From Nyssa sinensis (Eukaryota > Streptophyta > Magnoliopsida > Cornales > Nyssaceae): a stretch of 64,000 bases of DNA. The notes under the pieces are model-generated. The model searched no databases, was not told the DNA's origin, and saw only the letters and a program-made list of their open reading frames with translations. This document shows, piece after piece, positions 13,501 through 25,500 of the stretch; position 1 is the first letter of the stretch, and each line of letters opens with the position of its first letter. The DNA lies in the NCBI GenBank assembly GCA_008638375.1, contig CM018036.1:6758392-6822391 (forward strand), written 5' to 3'. Made by a program: the position numbers and the translations under genes.

Positions 13501-16500
13501 ATAAAAATTAGATATATAAATTATTAGGGTAAATTACACTGACCTCTCCTGAGGTATCTGACTATTGCAGATGACACTCTTTTAGTTTCTGAAATTGCAT
13601 TGCACCCTTTCTGGTTTAAATGTTGGATACAAATTATCCGTCGCCTTTAACAACCGTTACTTAAATTGACAGTTTTAGATGATGTCATCAATTTTTTGTT
13701 TTTGTTTTTGCAAATAGCAAATTTTCCCTTACAATTAACGCAAGTTAATTTAATCCCATCTGTCGAATTAACTCAATTAATGAAAGTCAATTCCTTCAAC
13801 TAAAACTTTGACCCATCTAGCCCATCTGATGGCATTAATACCAAACGACGGGCAGCATCTGAAGCGCTTCACCAGAGTTCTCTTCAGTTTGGGAAGACAC
13901 AATCACCAAAAACCGATTTGAATTGTTCATCTCAAGGTAAGAATTCAAGAGATAAAGTTAATTGTAGAGAGAAACCAAGTGAAACTGATTAAGCTCCAAG
14001 GGTCCTTAACCATGGGCAATTTCATACTTGCATGTGTTGTTTGATCAGAAACCATGGTTGGTTTCAATGGAAAATTCGAATTCTCTGAGAAGCCCAAATC
14101 ATCTTCAGTTGGCCCCTCCATCCACTCAATTCCCAAAGAGACAACTGGCTATACAAAAACCAGTCGAACCAGACATTTTCCTGCTCACTCCTACCCGATT
14201 CGAACGCAATTCGAGACTACTGACATAGTCCTGCACTGACCAGAGCTCAAGAAATTGATTCAGTTCTTGAGAGAGAAGAGAGAGAGTGGTAGGTCCGATG
14301 GTGGGAGAGGAAGAGGCCCCGAAAATGTGTTCTTGTTGTGTATATATACATGTGTGTGTGCATATGTCTGTTGAGAGAAAGAGATTCACAGATAATTGAA
14401 GCTTTAGAAAGACGAAGATGGCATTGGTGGGGATTCAAGATCTGGAGGAGATTAGTGAGAATGGGTGTTGTGGGCTGGTGATGCATATGTTTGTTGAAGA
14501 GATTATGCTATAGTAGAGGAGAATATGGAAAAGGAAAAAATATGGTGAATTTTCCAAATCTTTTCTAGAATGTGTGTATATCATGGATTTAAATCGCGGT
14601 CGCGAGATACGACTCAATCACAATCGCGGTGTAACGGTATCGGAAGTATCGGGTCATTCGTAACGGGAATCGGAAACTGCAACCGTAAATTTTTTATAAA
14701 CACTAGCAAATTTTTTAAAAGTCACTGATACGCATATCTCGACTACAATTATCATATTTTAATATTTTTTACTATTATTTTTCAAATTTTTTAAAAATAT
14801 TTTTTTTTATAAATAACACTTACAAAGATATCTTTATTATTTTATATAATTTTTTTAAAGTTAAACTAATAAAGAGATAATTTCATTTGAATAAATAATA
14901 AAAAATAATCATAAGCATGAAAATCAATTTAGTGTGATTAGCTATGGAATAAAAAAATTTAAAAATTTTTGGACCAAGAGGCCTTTTTGAGTTCGTGCTA
15001 ACCTGAATGTTTAGGTAACACATTTCAAAATTTTTTGGATTATTTTTTTAAGTATCTCTCTTGTATATAAATCTTATAAAAATAGAAGTAATAAGAATTC
15101 TACAAAAAAAAAAAAAAATTAAAATTAAAAAATTAAAAGAAGATTAAAAATTTGAAAAAAAAAACTTAAAACAGGCATAACAGTCTTGAAATTGCCGTAA
15201 TGGTCTTGTAACAGCCCATAACGGCCGTAGCTATTGTAACGGCTGTAACGGCCGGTACGACTGTAAATTTTAGTCACATCGATATATCGGACAGTATCGG
15301 TATTGGTGGGTTAAAAAATCGATAATGTAGCGGCAGTTATTTAAAACCGTGGTGTATATATATATATATATATATGTATATACACATTATTCCTTATTTG
15401 CAAAAGTTTGACTTAAATATAATTATTTTATTATATGTAAATACCTAAATGTGAGGGTAAATGTGTCTTTTAAAATTTTCGTCAATTCCGTCACTCTCAC
15501 AAACATGACAGGGGGTGCAATTTAATTTCAGAAACTAGAGAGGTGGTATCTGTAATTGTCAGATATCTTAAGAGAGGTCAGTGTAATTTATTCAAATTAT
15601 TATTATATATCCAATAATTAAAAATCAAAGTGCTACCAAGCATAGTCATCTCGTTTTTGAGATATATAGTATCGTGTTATATATATACAATATACAATGT
15701 ATAAAATGTGTGTAAAAATAAAATGATAAAAATAACATTTCAACTCACTTATAAAAAAAAATCCAACTTAAATTCCTTACAATACAAGAATCAAGATTTA
15801 TACATGTTACGAGTTTCAAATCAAAATTTAATGATCCAAGTTTCCAACATAGTTCATCAATATTGAAAGTTGAAGACAAAATCCAAAATTATTCATTTTT
15901 ATATTCCTTCCTATTTTCATCTTAATATCGAATTTCAATGCATCGATATTATCATTATCATCATCAGATGCCTACAAATTTTCACTTTCTTTTTCTTCTT
16001 CAATTTCTTGTACATGCGTACTTCTCATCCTCATCCTCCCGAAATACTTACTGTTCCTTCTTTTTTTCGAGGAAAGATTTCTATGCATTACAAAGAAGTA
16101 ATATAAAACCAGACCAAACAAAAATACATATAGCAAAACAAAAAGAGAGGTCAAAATGATGTCCTTTTGCTTGATTGCACGTATCATATATATCGTGCAT
16201 ATCGAAACATATCGTAAGATACATATCGCGTATCATGTGATACACTGCAAAAGGATAGAACTATAAAGATACGTATCGTTTTATGTTTATATCAAAACGT
16301 ATAGTAAGATACATATCGCGTATCATGCGATACATTGCAAAAAGATACAACTATAAGATATGTATCGTTTTATGTTTATATTGAAATATATCATGCAATA
16401 CTAACAACTATGCCCTTAAGATTTCTGAGAATTACAGATGACACCCCTCTAGTTTTTGAAATTACACTTCACCCCCTGTTAGGTTTGTCGGAAGAACGGA

Positions 16501-19500
16501 GTTAACGAAATTTTTAAAAAGATACATTTACCCCCCAATTGTTTATTTACATATTTGTCAAAGGTCAACAGAAAAATCTCTCTAAAAAATTGATGCATCA
16601 ACGATTAATATAAATGTCGATGAATATATAGACAAATTTGTATATAAACATACGGACAAAGAATCCCTAGCAAAATCAATCTCTTCATTATAAAAATACC
16701 AAACAAAATCAAAATCCAACTTTCTGTATCCTAATCGGATATGCATATGTACAAATTTATAATTACTTGGGAACAAATATACACCATATATATAGATTCA
16801 TATGGTGAATATATTTACAATTACATGGGCATAGACATACACATCATACATATTGTCACGGGGTAACTTTTTGCTTCGCAACAATGACACCCCAATGATG
16901 GCGTTGCCTATGCAACCAGCCGTCAAACTCATAAGGCAACACACACACACACACAGTAAACACAGCACAACCACTCGTTTATAGGGAAAACACTCCCAAA
17001 CCTTTATATTGACATCAATCAGATTACAAAGGAATACAAATCCGACCAAAGGCTCTCTTCCTTCAAATGTAGGGCCTTGGTGTGCTTAAATACACAGAAA
17101 AGATGGCGGTTGATACCCCCAACCGCCCAAGGGTTTGCTGGACAAGTCTAGGCGCGCCACCTGTGGCATAGCATGTTATCCAAAACTTGCTCTTGCCTTG
17201 CTGCGCTGCCCCCAAGGCTGCCACCTGTATGGTGCAGTTGAAACTTGCAGCAGACCACTACCTTCATAGAGGAGACCTGTCAGCCCACTTGCTTGCAACT
17301 GCTGTGCCAGCACATCATGCACATGTATTAAATATATACTCACATGTCTTATATATACACACACGTCTGATATGCACTTAATTGCCTTTTCCACGTGTCC
17401 ACGCACAAACCACCTTTGTGCATGGTGGGTTGCAGCCAAGCCATGCGCCCAATTGCCTACATGCTGGGTTGCACCCATGCCATGTTGTCAAGTCATGTGT
17501 CCCGCACATTCCTATGACACTCTTTCAGTCAACCTTCAGCTGCCATAGTCATTCCCGCACTGAGTCATATCGAACCCAACCGCAATGCCACCGAGCCATG
17601 CCCTATGCTCCACCCCAATCCAAATAATCAACACCGATGGGTCCATAGGGCTTGGGCAAGCCATGTCCGTGCCAGGGCTTGGGCAAGCCATGCCGTGCCA
17701 AGGCTTGCCTAGACATGCAGTTCTCATGCCTTGGGGTGATGGGGAGGAAGACCCCCCTATATATGTCTTAGGAACAATTGCCGGTCCGACAGGAATGATC
17801 ATGACCTCTTGCATATAAGGTCTTCACCACCTTGCTTGCCTGACTTGGATCATGACCTGGTGCAAGGTGCCACCAAGTATGTCCATGACGGCTAAGCTTA
17901 CTTAGGGTCTGACACATATAGATTCATAGGCCACCGTCACCAGATTCATATGCTTATAAATTACTACCGTAATATATCATTAATCAACTAATGAAATTAA
18001 TCAATGTGCTCCAATCACACCATCACGAAGACCTTTATTACTCAATATCTCCTATGTTAGAATTGAAGAAAAACCCCAAACTACCACTAAGACAAGAACA
18101 TCCTTGGAGCGACATTGGCTTGTACATAACTCTTATAAAATAGGCAGCTGTAACTTGTGCTGAATGATAATAAAGCAGAGATTAGGGTCTCTGTTTTGAT
18201 TGAAGCTATAAAACAGGGAAGGCCTCTCTGAGTTTTTATATGTATAAACGTTTGTATATGTAGATATATAGAGACAAAGAAAACAGTGTATGTTTACTCT
18301 GTGTGTGTGTGTGTGTATATAGATATAGATATAAGGGTATATAGGTATATATATAAAGAGATAGAGGATAAATTACCTAGTGGAGAGAGAGAGAGAGTAG
18401 TGGTAGAGACATAGCTTCGGGCTCCTCCAATGGCTATCGTCCTATGTCCCTCCTGGGTGTGACTTAGTGAGCTCCACAACATCCTCCTTGCTCATCTCTT
18501 CTCCAAGTTCACATATCTTTGCATGCTCCAAGAAAGTCCTCATGGTGGTCGTTGATCAATGATAAAATAACCCGATGGTCAATTGGGGTGTCGATTTGGG
18601 GGCAAGGATCAAAATTTCGTTTCTTTTCTATCGAAACTTGCTGAAACATTTCCATTTCTCAGTGAACCGAAACAAAATAGTAGTGTAATACCGAAATCCA
18701 CATGTTTTCATAGAAACAAAATCATTTCCGTAAAAACATATCGAAACTGGTGAAAACATACTGAAACAGTGGAAACATTTCTTTCATATCAACAATAATT
18801 CTAAAAGTTAATAAAAGATAATATTTATTTGTTTTTCAAATGAAGGACAAGATTAAATGATTAAGACCCTAAATTACAAGAAGATATTTTCAGTTTTTTT
18901 TTTCAAAAATAGTATATAAGAAAAAGTAGAAGTATTGAAATAAAATTTAGATAAACACTTTATTTAAATACTTAGTTACTAATTATAATAGGTTTAAATT
19001 GCTATTTGATTTATTTATTATTGTATATGTAACTTGTGTCAATTGTCTAATTTGTGGATATTACACAGTATATATCTATTATGTTGTGGTATTGTATTGT
19101 ATTTAATTATAACAATTTTATATATTTTATAACAAATATATAATAATTTTATATTACATAAAAAACTCTTTCTAAACTTTTTATACTAGTTTTAATTAGT
19201 AAATAGTTATTCGGTATTAGTAACTAATTTACATTTACATTTTTTTTTCAATTTCATCCTATTATCTTCTTATGTGAATGGACATGTACCCTAAAACATT
19301 TCTAACTAATTAATTATTATATTTATCTTCAAATATTCATATATTTTACTCTATGTTTCCAAGTATTTCTGTACATTTTAATTCTTTTTATCGCTTCCAC
19401 TATGTTTTCAAAAATTTATGAATTGTTTTTGTTTTTTGGGTGACTGAAGCAATACTACGAAATGAAATTTTGATCCTTGTTTGGAGGTATTAAGTAAGGC

Positions 19501-22500
19501 TGAATTGGGGTCAATTTGGGGTGAGAATATAGAAGTAAATTGAATGCAATGGTTTTGAACTTCTTTGGTAAGGTCATTCTTGTCATTTTATAATATCATT
19601 ACGAGGATAACATTGTCCTTTTAATAATAGGAAGGGTGAACTTGGTATTCAATTTTTTTTAATGCTGCTGTCACCAATTTCGGTCTAAGTCATTAACGGC
19701 TCTTCACGACATGGAGTTTTTGTTAACAACATTCAAAATATAAGGGGTGCGGTGTAATTTTTAGAAACTAGAGGGGTGACATTTATAATTGTCAGAATTC
19801 TCAGGGGGAGGTCAATGTAATTTACCCTATATATATAAATATATAATATATTATAAATGAAATATAAAAAAATATGAAATATGTAAGGTCATTCTTGTCA
19901 TTTTGTAATATCATTGTGAGGACAACATTGTTCGTTTAATAATAAGAAGGGTAAACTTGTTCTTCAATTTTTTTTTTTAATGCTGTTGTCATCAATTTTG
20001 GTCTAATTCATTAACGGCTCATCACAGCTTGGAGTGTTTGTTACCAACATTTGAAATATAAGGGTTGCGGTGTAATTTTGAGAAACTAGAGGGGTGACAT
20101 TTATAATTGTTAGAAACCTTAGAGGAGGTCAATGTAATTTATCCTATATATATATAAATAAAATATATAATATATTATAAATGAAATATAAAGAAATATG
20201 AAATATGTATAATATATATTATTTATTATTCAAAAATGTATATTACATAATTATACTACCTATCAAAATAATTATATATTATAGTATATAAGTATAATAG
20301 TAAGTCCCCCACAATATCACTTTTGAAAACACCTCCCCCCCCCCCACCAAAAGAAAAAAAAAAAAAAAAACAACATTCAAGAATGAGGCGCTTTTGTGTT
20401 TTCTACTTCAAAACGCCAAAATGGTTGTCTAAACGCCCCTAGACATGCTGTTTGTTGTTTAACATTATGTCCTATAAGACATGGTTGGTCTATCTGTTAT
20501 TGTATAAAATTTACATTTTAGTTTTAAAAATATACATCGATCACACAAAATGCTCAAAGCTCACTCTCCTGCTTTATTTCTTTGAGCCACATCTCCAATC
20601 TCTCTCCTTTTGTGTATATCAAGTCCAAGCAATGAAACTGATTGTTTTTTGGTATCTCTTGATTCTCAGTCTTCATTACATCCCTATTTGTATTCCTAGT
20701 TTTGCTTTACATTCTTATATTCAGCTTTAGTCCGTACCTTAAACACGACAATGTCTCTTTTGGACAGATTCCTTATATCTATGGGGTGGGAGGACCAATT
20801 TCCAGTTGCACTCAATCATGTCTTGCCAAGCCTATTTTCGATTATCTTCCTATCATGTTGGATTGGGGAGATGTGAGGTGGGGGAGGTGCCCTTTTAGGT
20901 TAGAAAATATGTGTTTGAAGGTCTGGACTTTTAAGGACAGAGTGGCTGCATGGTGGCAGGGGTACAGCATCACAGGGGATCCATTTTATGTGCTGGCTAG
21001 GAAACTAAAACTCCTTAAGGTTGATTTGAAGATGAGGAAATGCAGCACGGACACTTTATTTTGGCTCAAGTGTTTGCGTCAGACACACGAAAAAAGTGTC
21101 CAAATTCAAACACATCCTGAACACTCTAGGACACGGTGGAAGGTTATGCTTTGTGGAAGGATGGCGTGGCTACAAACTATGGGTGTGGACTATGAAGCAT
21201 GGATGCTCTATTTTGGTTCACGTGTCTGTGTCGGACACTGACACTCTTGGACACTTCGTGGACGCATGTCGGAGATGCGAAAAAAGTGTCCAACTTTTTT
21301 CCCTTAATTTCGGACACATTTGGGACACTTTTTGTTTCTTCTCTTCTCCGTAGGTTCTTTCGTTGCTGTTATATATACATATATATTATTCTATATCATA
21401 GTTAGTAAATTTGTTTTCGGAACTTAAATTATGGATGTTGATGATTAAATAAAATTTTTTTGAATTTTTATTTAATGGCTTTGTTATTCTAATATCTTAA
21501 TAATATTTTTATAATTTGTGTGTTTTTATACCAATTTTAATTGAAATAATTTTAGGTTTTTCTTATATGGTCATATAAAAAATATTCAACATATCCTTAA
21601 TGTGTCCATGTCCTACTTTTTTGAGAAATGACGTGTATACGTGTTGGGGTCGTGTCCCATGTCCATATACGTGCTCTTAGATTGTTGTTCTGGGTTGTAG
21701 TGGATTGTTGGGTTCTGTTTTTTTTTTTTTTTTTGTATCTCTCATCGTCTCTTGTATAGCAATATTTCTACTTCTGAAGTGAAATTTGCTTTGAGTCCCA
21801 TATAGCATCACTTTTTATGACCAAAAGTGCAGCAAGAGAAACTTTTTGTTTATGACATCTAGGGGTGAAAATGAGCTTATCCAAGCTGAGTTTCAGTTGT
21901 GTTCTAAGCCTGGTCAAGTATTGACTAATGACACTTGAGCTTGGCTCGAGTTTATTTGAAATTGCAAACATTGTGATTGAGTTTAGCTCGAGATGAAAAG
22001 TGAGCTACTCGGGCTGGCTTGGCTCATAGCATCCCATGCTTGTGCCATGTTGATTTCCAGAATCAAGTAGCGGTTTTACAAATTCCGATTTTGAAATTTT
22101 CATTAAATGGTTTTGTGCTTGGTTGTTGTCTCATTATTGGTATCTTAGAAAAGAACATTATGAACTTCGATGGTATTGGATACAAATTAACTATTATGTG
22201 AGTCAGCTGTCAACATTGTGAATTTTGACGGGTTTACGCCAGTTTTTGGAAGCTTTAAAAATTAAGTGAATGGCTATGCAGTATCATACATTACAAGTTG
22301 ACCCAGTGAGATTAACCAAGAGACATCTTATGTTCCAAATTGATTAATTTACTGAGCCTAGTTGAGCCAAGTACCAACCAAATCACAATGGACTAAAGCC
22401 CTCCTTTTCGTTCCAGTTAGTGGGATTCTATCACTTACTTGGGAAGTTGTGCGATAATCAGGGTCCATTTGTTTTTCCGATGAACTTATAACTTGTGCCC

Positions 22501-25500
22501 AAACTTGGCTAGTATTATTTCCTGAACGAGTTTGAACAAGCTTTTACTAAACTGAACTTGAGCCAAATACATGGCTTGGTTTGTTACAATCCTGAATTCC
22601 TATGTAATTGAAATCTATCTTAGTGTTGCCCTTGATTTTCTAGGCTGTGTCTTGGTTAATCTCCTTTATTGGCTAATCACACCGAACGTTTTGCAGAAAG
22701 ACAATGCAAGGAACCAGCGGGAGAATGTTGTTCTTACTATAGCAAATGCACAGACACGACTTGGAATACCTGTTGGTGTTGATCCTGTGAGTGATGCAGA
22801 TGGTCTCGTTTCCTAAACAATTTATTTGGCATGTCCTTTATGATAAATTAATATTCTAATCTTTTAAGGCAATTTACCAAGTTTTGATTAAAGTCGTTAT
22901 TTTTACAGCTTTTGAACTTCTTTTTTGGGTTATAATTTTTTAAACTTACATAATTTATGATTAGAAACCCAACTTACTATCTCTGCACGACCTTTTCTGA
23001 ACATTCTGAAGCGAGAGAGACATACAAAAATGTGTTATGCCCAAGCTAGTCCAGCATATTGTTTTCATGTTTGAATATATATAGTAACATGAAGCTTAAG
23101 AGTTTGTATAGTGTCAACTGTATCAGTATTGATACTTATTATCCTTGTGCTTCTTTATGTATTTTTTGTGCTGTAACTGTAAGGCATTAGAATATGATAT
23201 TTTTACAAGATTTTCTTAGCATGTTTGTGATTATTATTATGCCATTTTTTTTTTTAAAATTGTAGTAAAAATATTGAGAGTGAGCTTTTGCGTGCTTGAC
23301 ATCTTTATGGCAGTGTTTTTTGTTATATTTCATAAAGGTGCATTTGGAAATGCTAACACATCTTGTTTATTATACATGTAGGAGCTCTGACGGATCTATG
23401 CTGGTCCATTATTGGATTAATAATTTAGGCAACTGCTACCAGTTGCTATCTAGTGCTGAACTGATAAATGGTCTTTAGGTTTGATTTGTTATATAGAAGG
23501 CATGAGGTTGTGATGTAGACGTAAATTTGATTATTTCGTCAAAAGCAGACCTGAAGTTGCAGGATGTACGTGAACTCTATTGCAACTTTATAGCAGATGA
23601 TGTTAGAGACTGCAGGGGAGTCATATGGTATGCCGAAAGCTGGAAAGAATCATGAAAAATCTGAAATTTACCATTTTCAGGTTCACAAATAAGCAACTCA
23701 ACCCAATTAAACGTAATCGTAGAAAGTAAGAGCAGCAAACCATTAAAGAAGAAACAGGGAAATTGAATAAATTACGGCTGGCAAAACTCCCTACTACACC
23801 ACTTGAAGATTGTTTGCTATCATCTTCGCTACATCACAAGTACATTTAAAAGTTTTAAATCGTGGCAGTGGCTTTATGTTTGGTTACAACATAAATTTAA
23901 GACAACAATAAATCCGTTGTGGAGGTTTGCAGACATAGCACAATCATGTCTTCCAAGACCTGTTTCGGACCATGTTCCAATTCTCCTTCACAGCGGTGGG
24001 GTAAGAGGAGGGAAAGGTCCTTTTCGTTTTGAATACATGTGGCTAAAGGAAAGGGGTTTTGTGGGCATGGTGGGAGAGTGGTGGCAGGGGTATACTATGG
24101 AAGGGAAACCAAATCTTGTAGTTGCTCGGAAATTGAAGATGCTCCAAAAAGATCTTAGAGAGTGGAACAAGAATGTTTTTGGGCGGCTCGAGTTGAGGAA
24201 GGCTAGAATTTTGTAGAAGATTGGAGAGTTGGACTGTAATGACTAATCACTAATGAGCAAGAAGGTCCCGAGAGTTTGACCATAAAGAGAAAAAAGCCCC
24301 CCCCCCCCGCGGCGGAAGAGAACAGTTGGAGACAAGCATCTTAAGAGATTTGGTTGAAGGAAGGCAACTGTAACACAGAGGAACAACTTCATAGTGAAAC
24401 TGAAGGTGGAGGGTGAGGAGTGTAGTAGGGATAACTTCGTAAGGAGGGAAGTGGTTAACATTTATAAGGGTCTTTACAAGGAAGGAACAAGGAGGCGGCC
24501 TATGTTGGATGGGATGGAGTTCAGCTCCCTAAGTAATGAATAGAGAGATTGGTTGGAGAGTCTTTGAAGAGGAAGAGGCGGTGGAGGCTTTGAAGGAATG
24601 CAATGATGATAAAGCACTAGGACCGGATGGTTTCACCATGGGTTTGGTTCGGTAATGTTAGCTAGTAGTATGGAAGGATGTGTTGAGGGTGTTTGAGAAC
24701 TTTTTTATGCATGGCCAGTATGAGAGGTGTTTGAACGCGTCCTTTATTGTTCTTATTCCAAATAGATTTCAGATTGGTGGGGAGTGTATACAAACATCTT
24801 GCCAAGGTCTTGTCTAATTGAATGAAACAGGTGGTAGGGGATGTTATTTTGGAATCCCAAATTGCCTTTGTTTTTTGGAGGCAAATCTTGGTAGCTAATG
24901 AATGTGTGGAATGAGATGGTCTTCTGGTGGTGGTGTGTAAATTGGATATTGAAAAGGCTTATGATCATGTTAATTGGAACTTCTTAGTTTGCATGTTAGA
25001 GAGGTTGGGGTTTGGTGTAAGATGGAAAATGTGGATCCTTTTTTGCATTTCCATGGCTAGATTCTCTATTATGGTGAATGGAGCAACTGAAGGTTATTTT
25101 CAGAGTTCTAGGGGTCTTCACCGGGGAAGGAAATGAATTGGAAACTTTTGAAGAAAAGGAGAAGCATATGACTGAGCTCGAGGGGATGTTAATATTGCTG
25201 CTGTCTTTTTGGATACGACTGCGCTTTTCTACATCGACTCATTTTTTTGCAGATTTTTATGTAGACATGAAACTGATGTAATTATGTGCTGTAGCTTTTG
25301 TACCTGCTAGCTGTTGGTTGAGATTGATTGAGAAGGGGAGAAAAAGTCCAAAAATTGATTCATCGTTTTACATGATGGATTAAGTGGTATTTCCTCCATC
25401 TCCCAGAAAGGAGGTTGGGGGTTCAAGTCCCAATAGGGACAAAGTTTGTATGTCTTACCTATCCAAACGAGAAAAAAAGGATGGATTTGAAGATGAATTC

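Larger units (their letters stand above)
16412..19827. mobile_element. Probable second family D (MULE) element, heavily interrupted
   Basis: Left end 16418-16500 (GAGAATTACAGATGACACCC, then TTTTTGAAATTACACTTCAC) and right end about 19745-19827 (AAACTAGAGGGGTGACATTT, then GGTCAATGTAATTTACCC) are inverted relatives of the 13527-15593 termini. The outermost 20 bp of the left end are missing and no TSD was found. A solo LTR and a hAT-type element lie between the ends, so the pairing is inferred. Confidence 0.6.

Noticed and set aside
16854..17914. Several overlapping open frames of 64-100 codons around 17176-17818
   Set aside because: They fall inside the solo LTR, overlap on both strands and reflect its higher GC content, not genes.
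13200..20440. A single giant element with ends near 13215 (TGTTTGGCCAAGCC) and 20430 (GTCTAAACGCCCC)
   Set aside because: The two ends are only loosely alike and no duplication was found, so pairing across 7 kb of nested DNA is not supported.
25415..25435. GGTTCAAGTCCC looks like a tRNA T-arm
   Set aside because: The surrounding sequence cannot fold as a tRNA and the same motif recurs in two other SINE copies with an A-rich tail.
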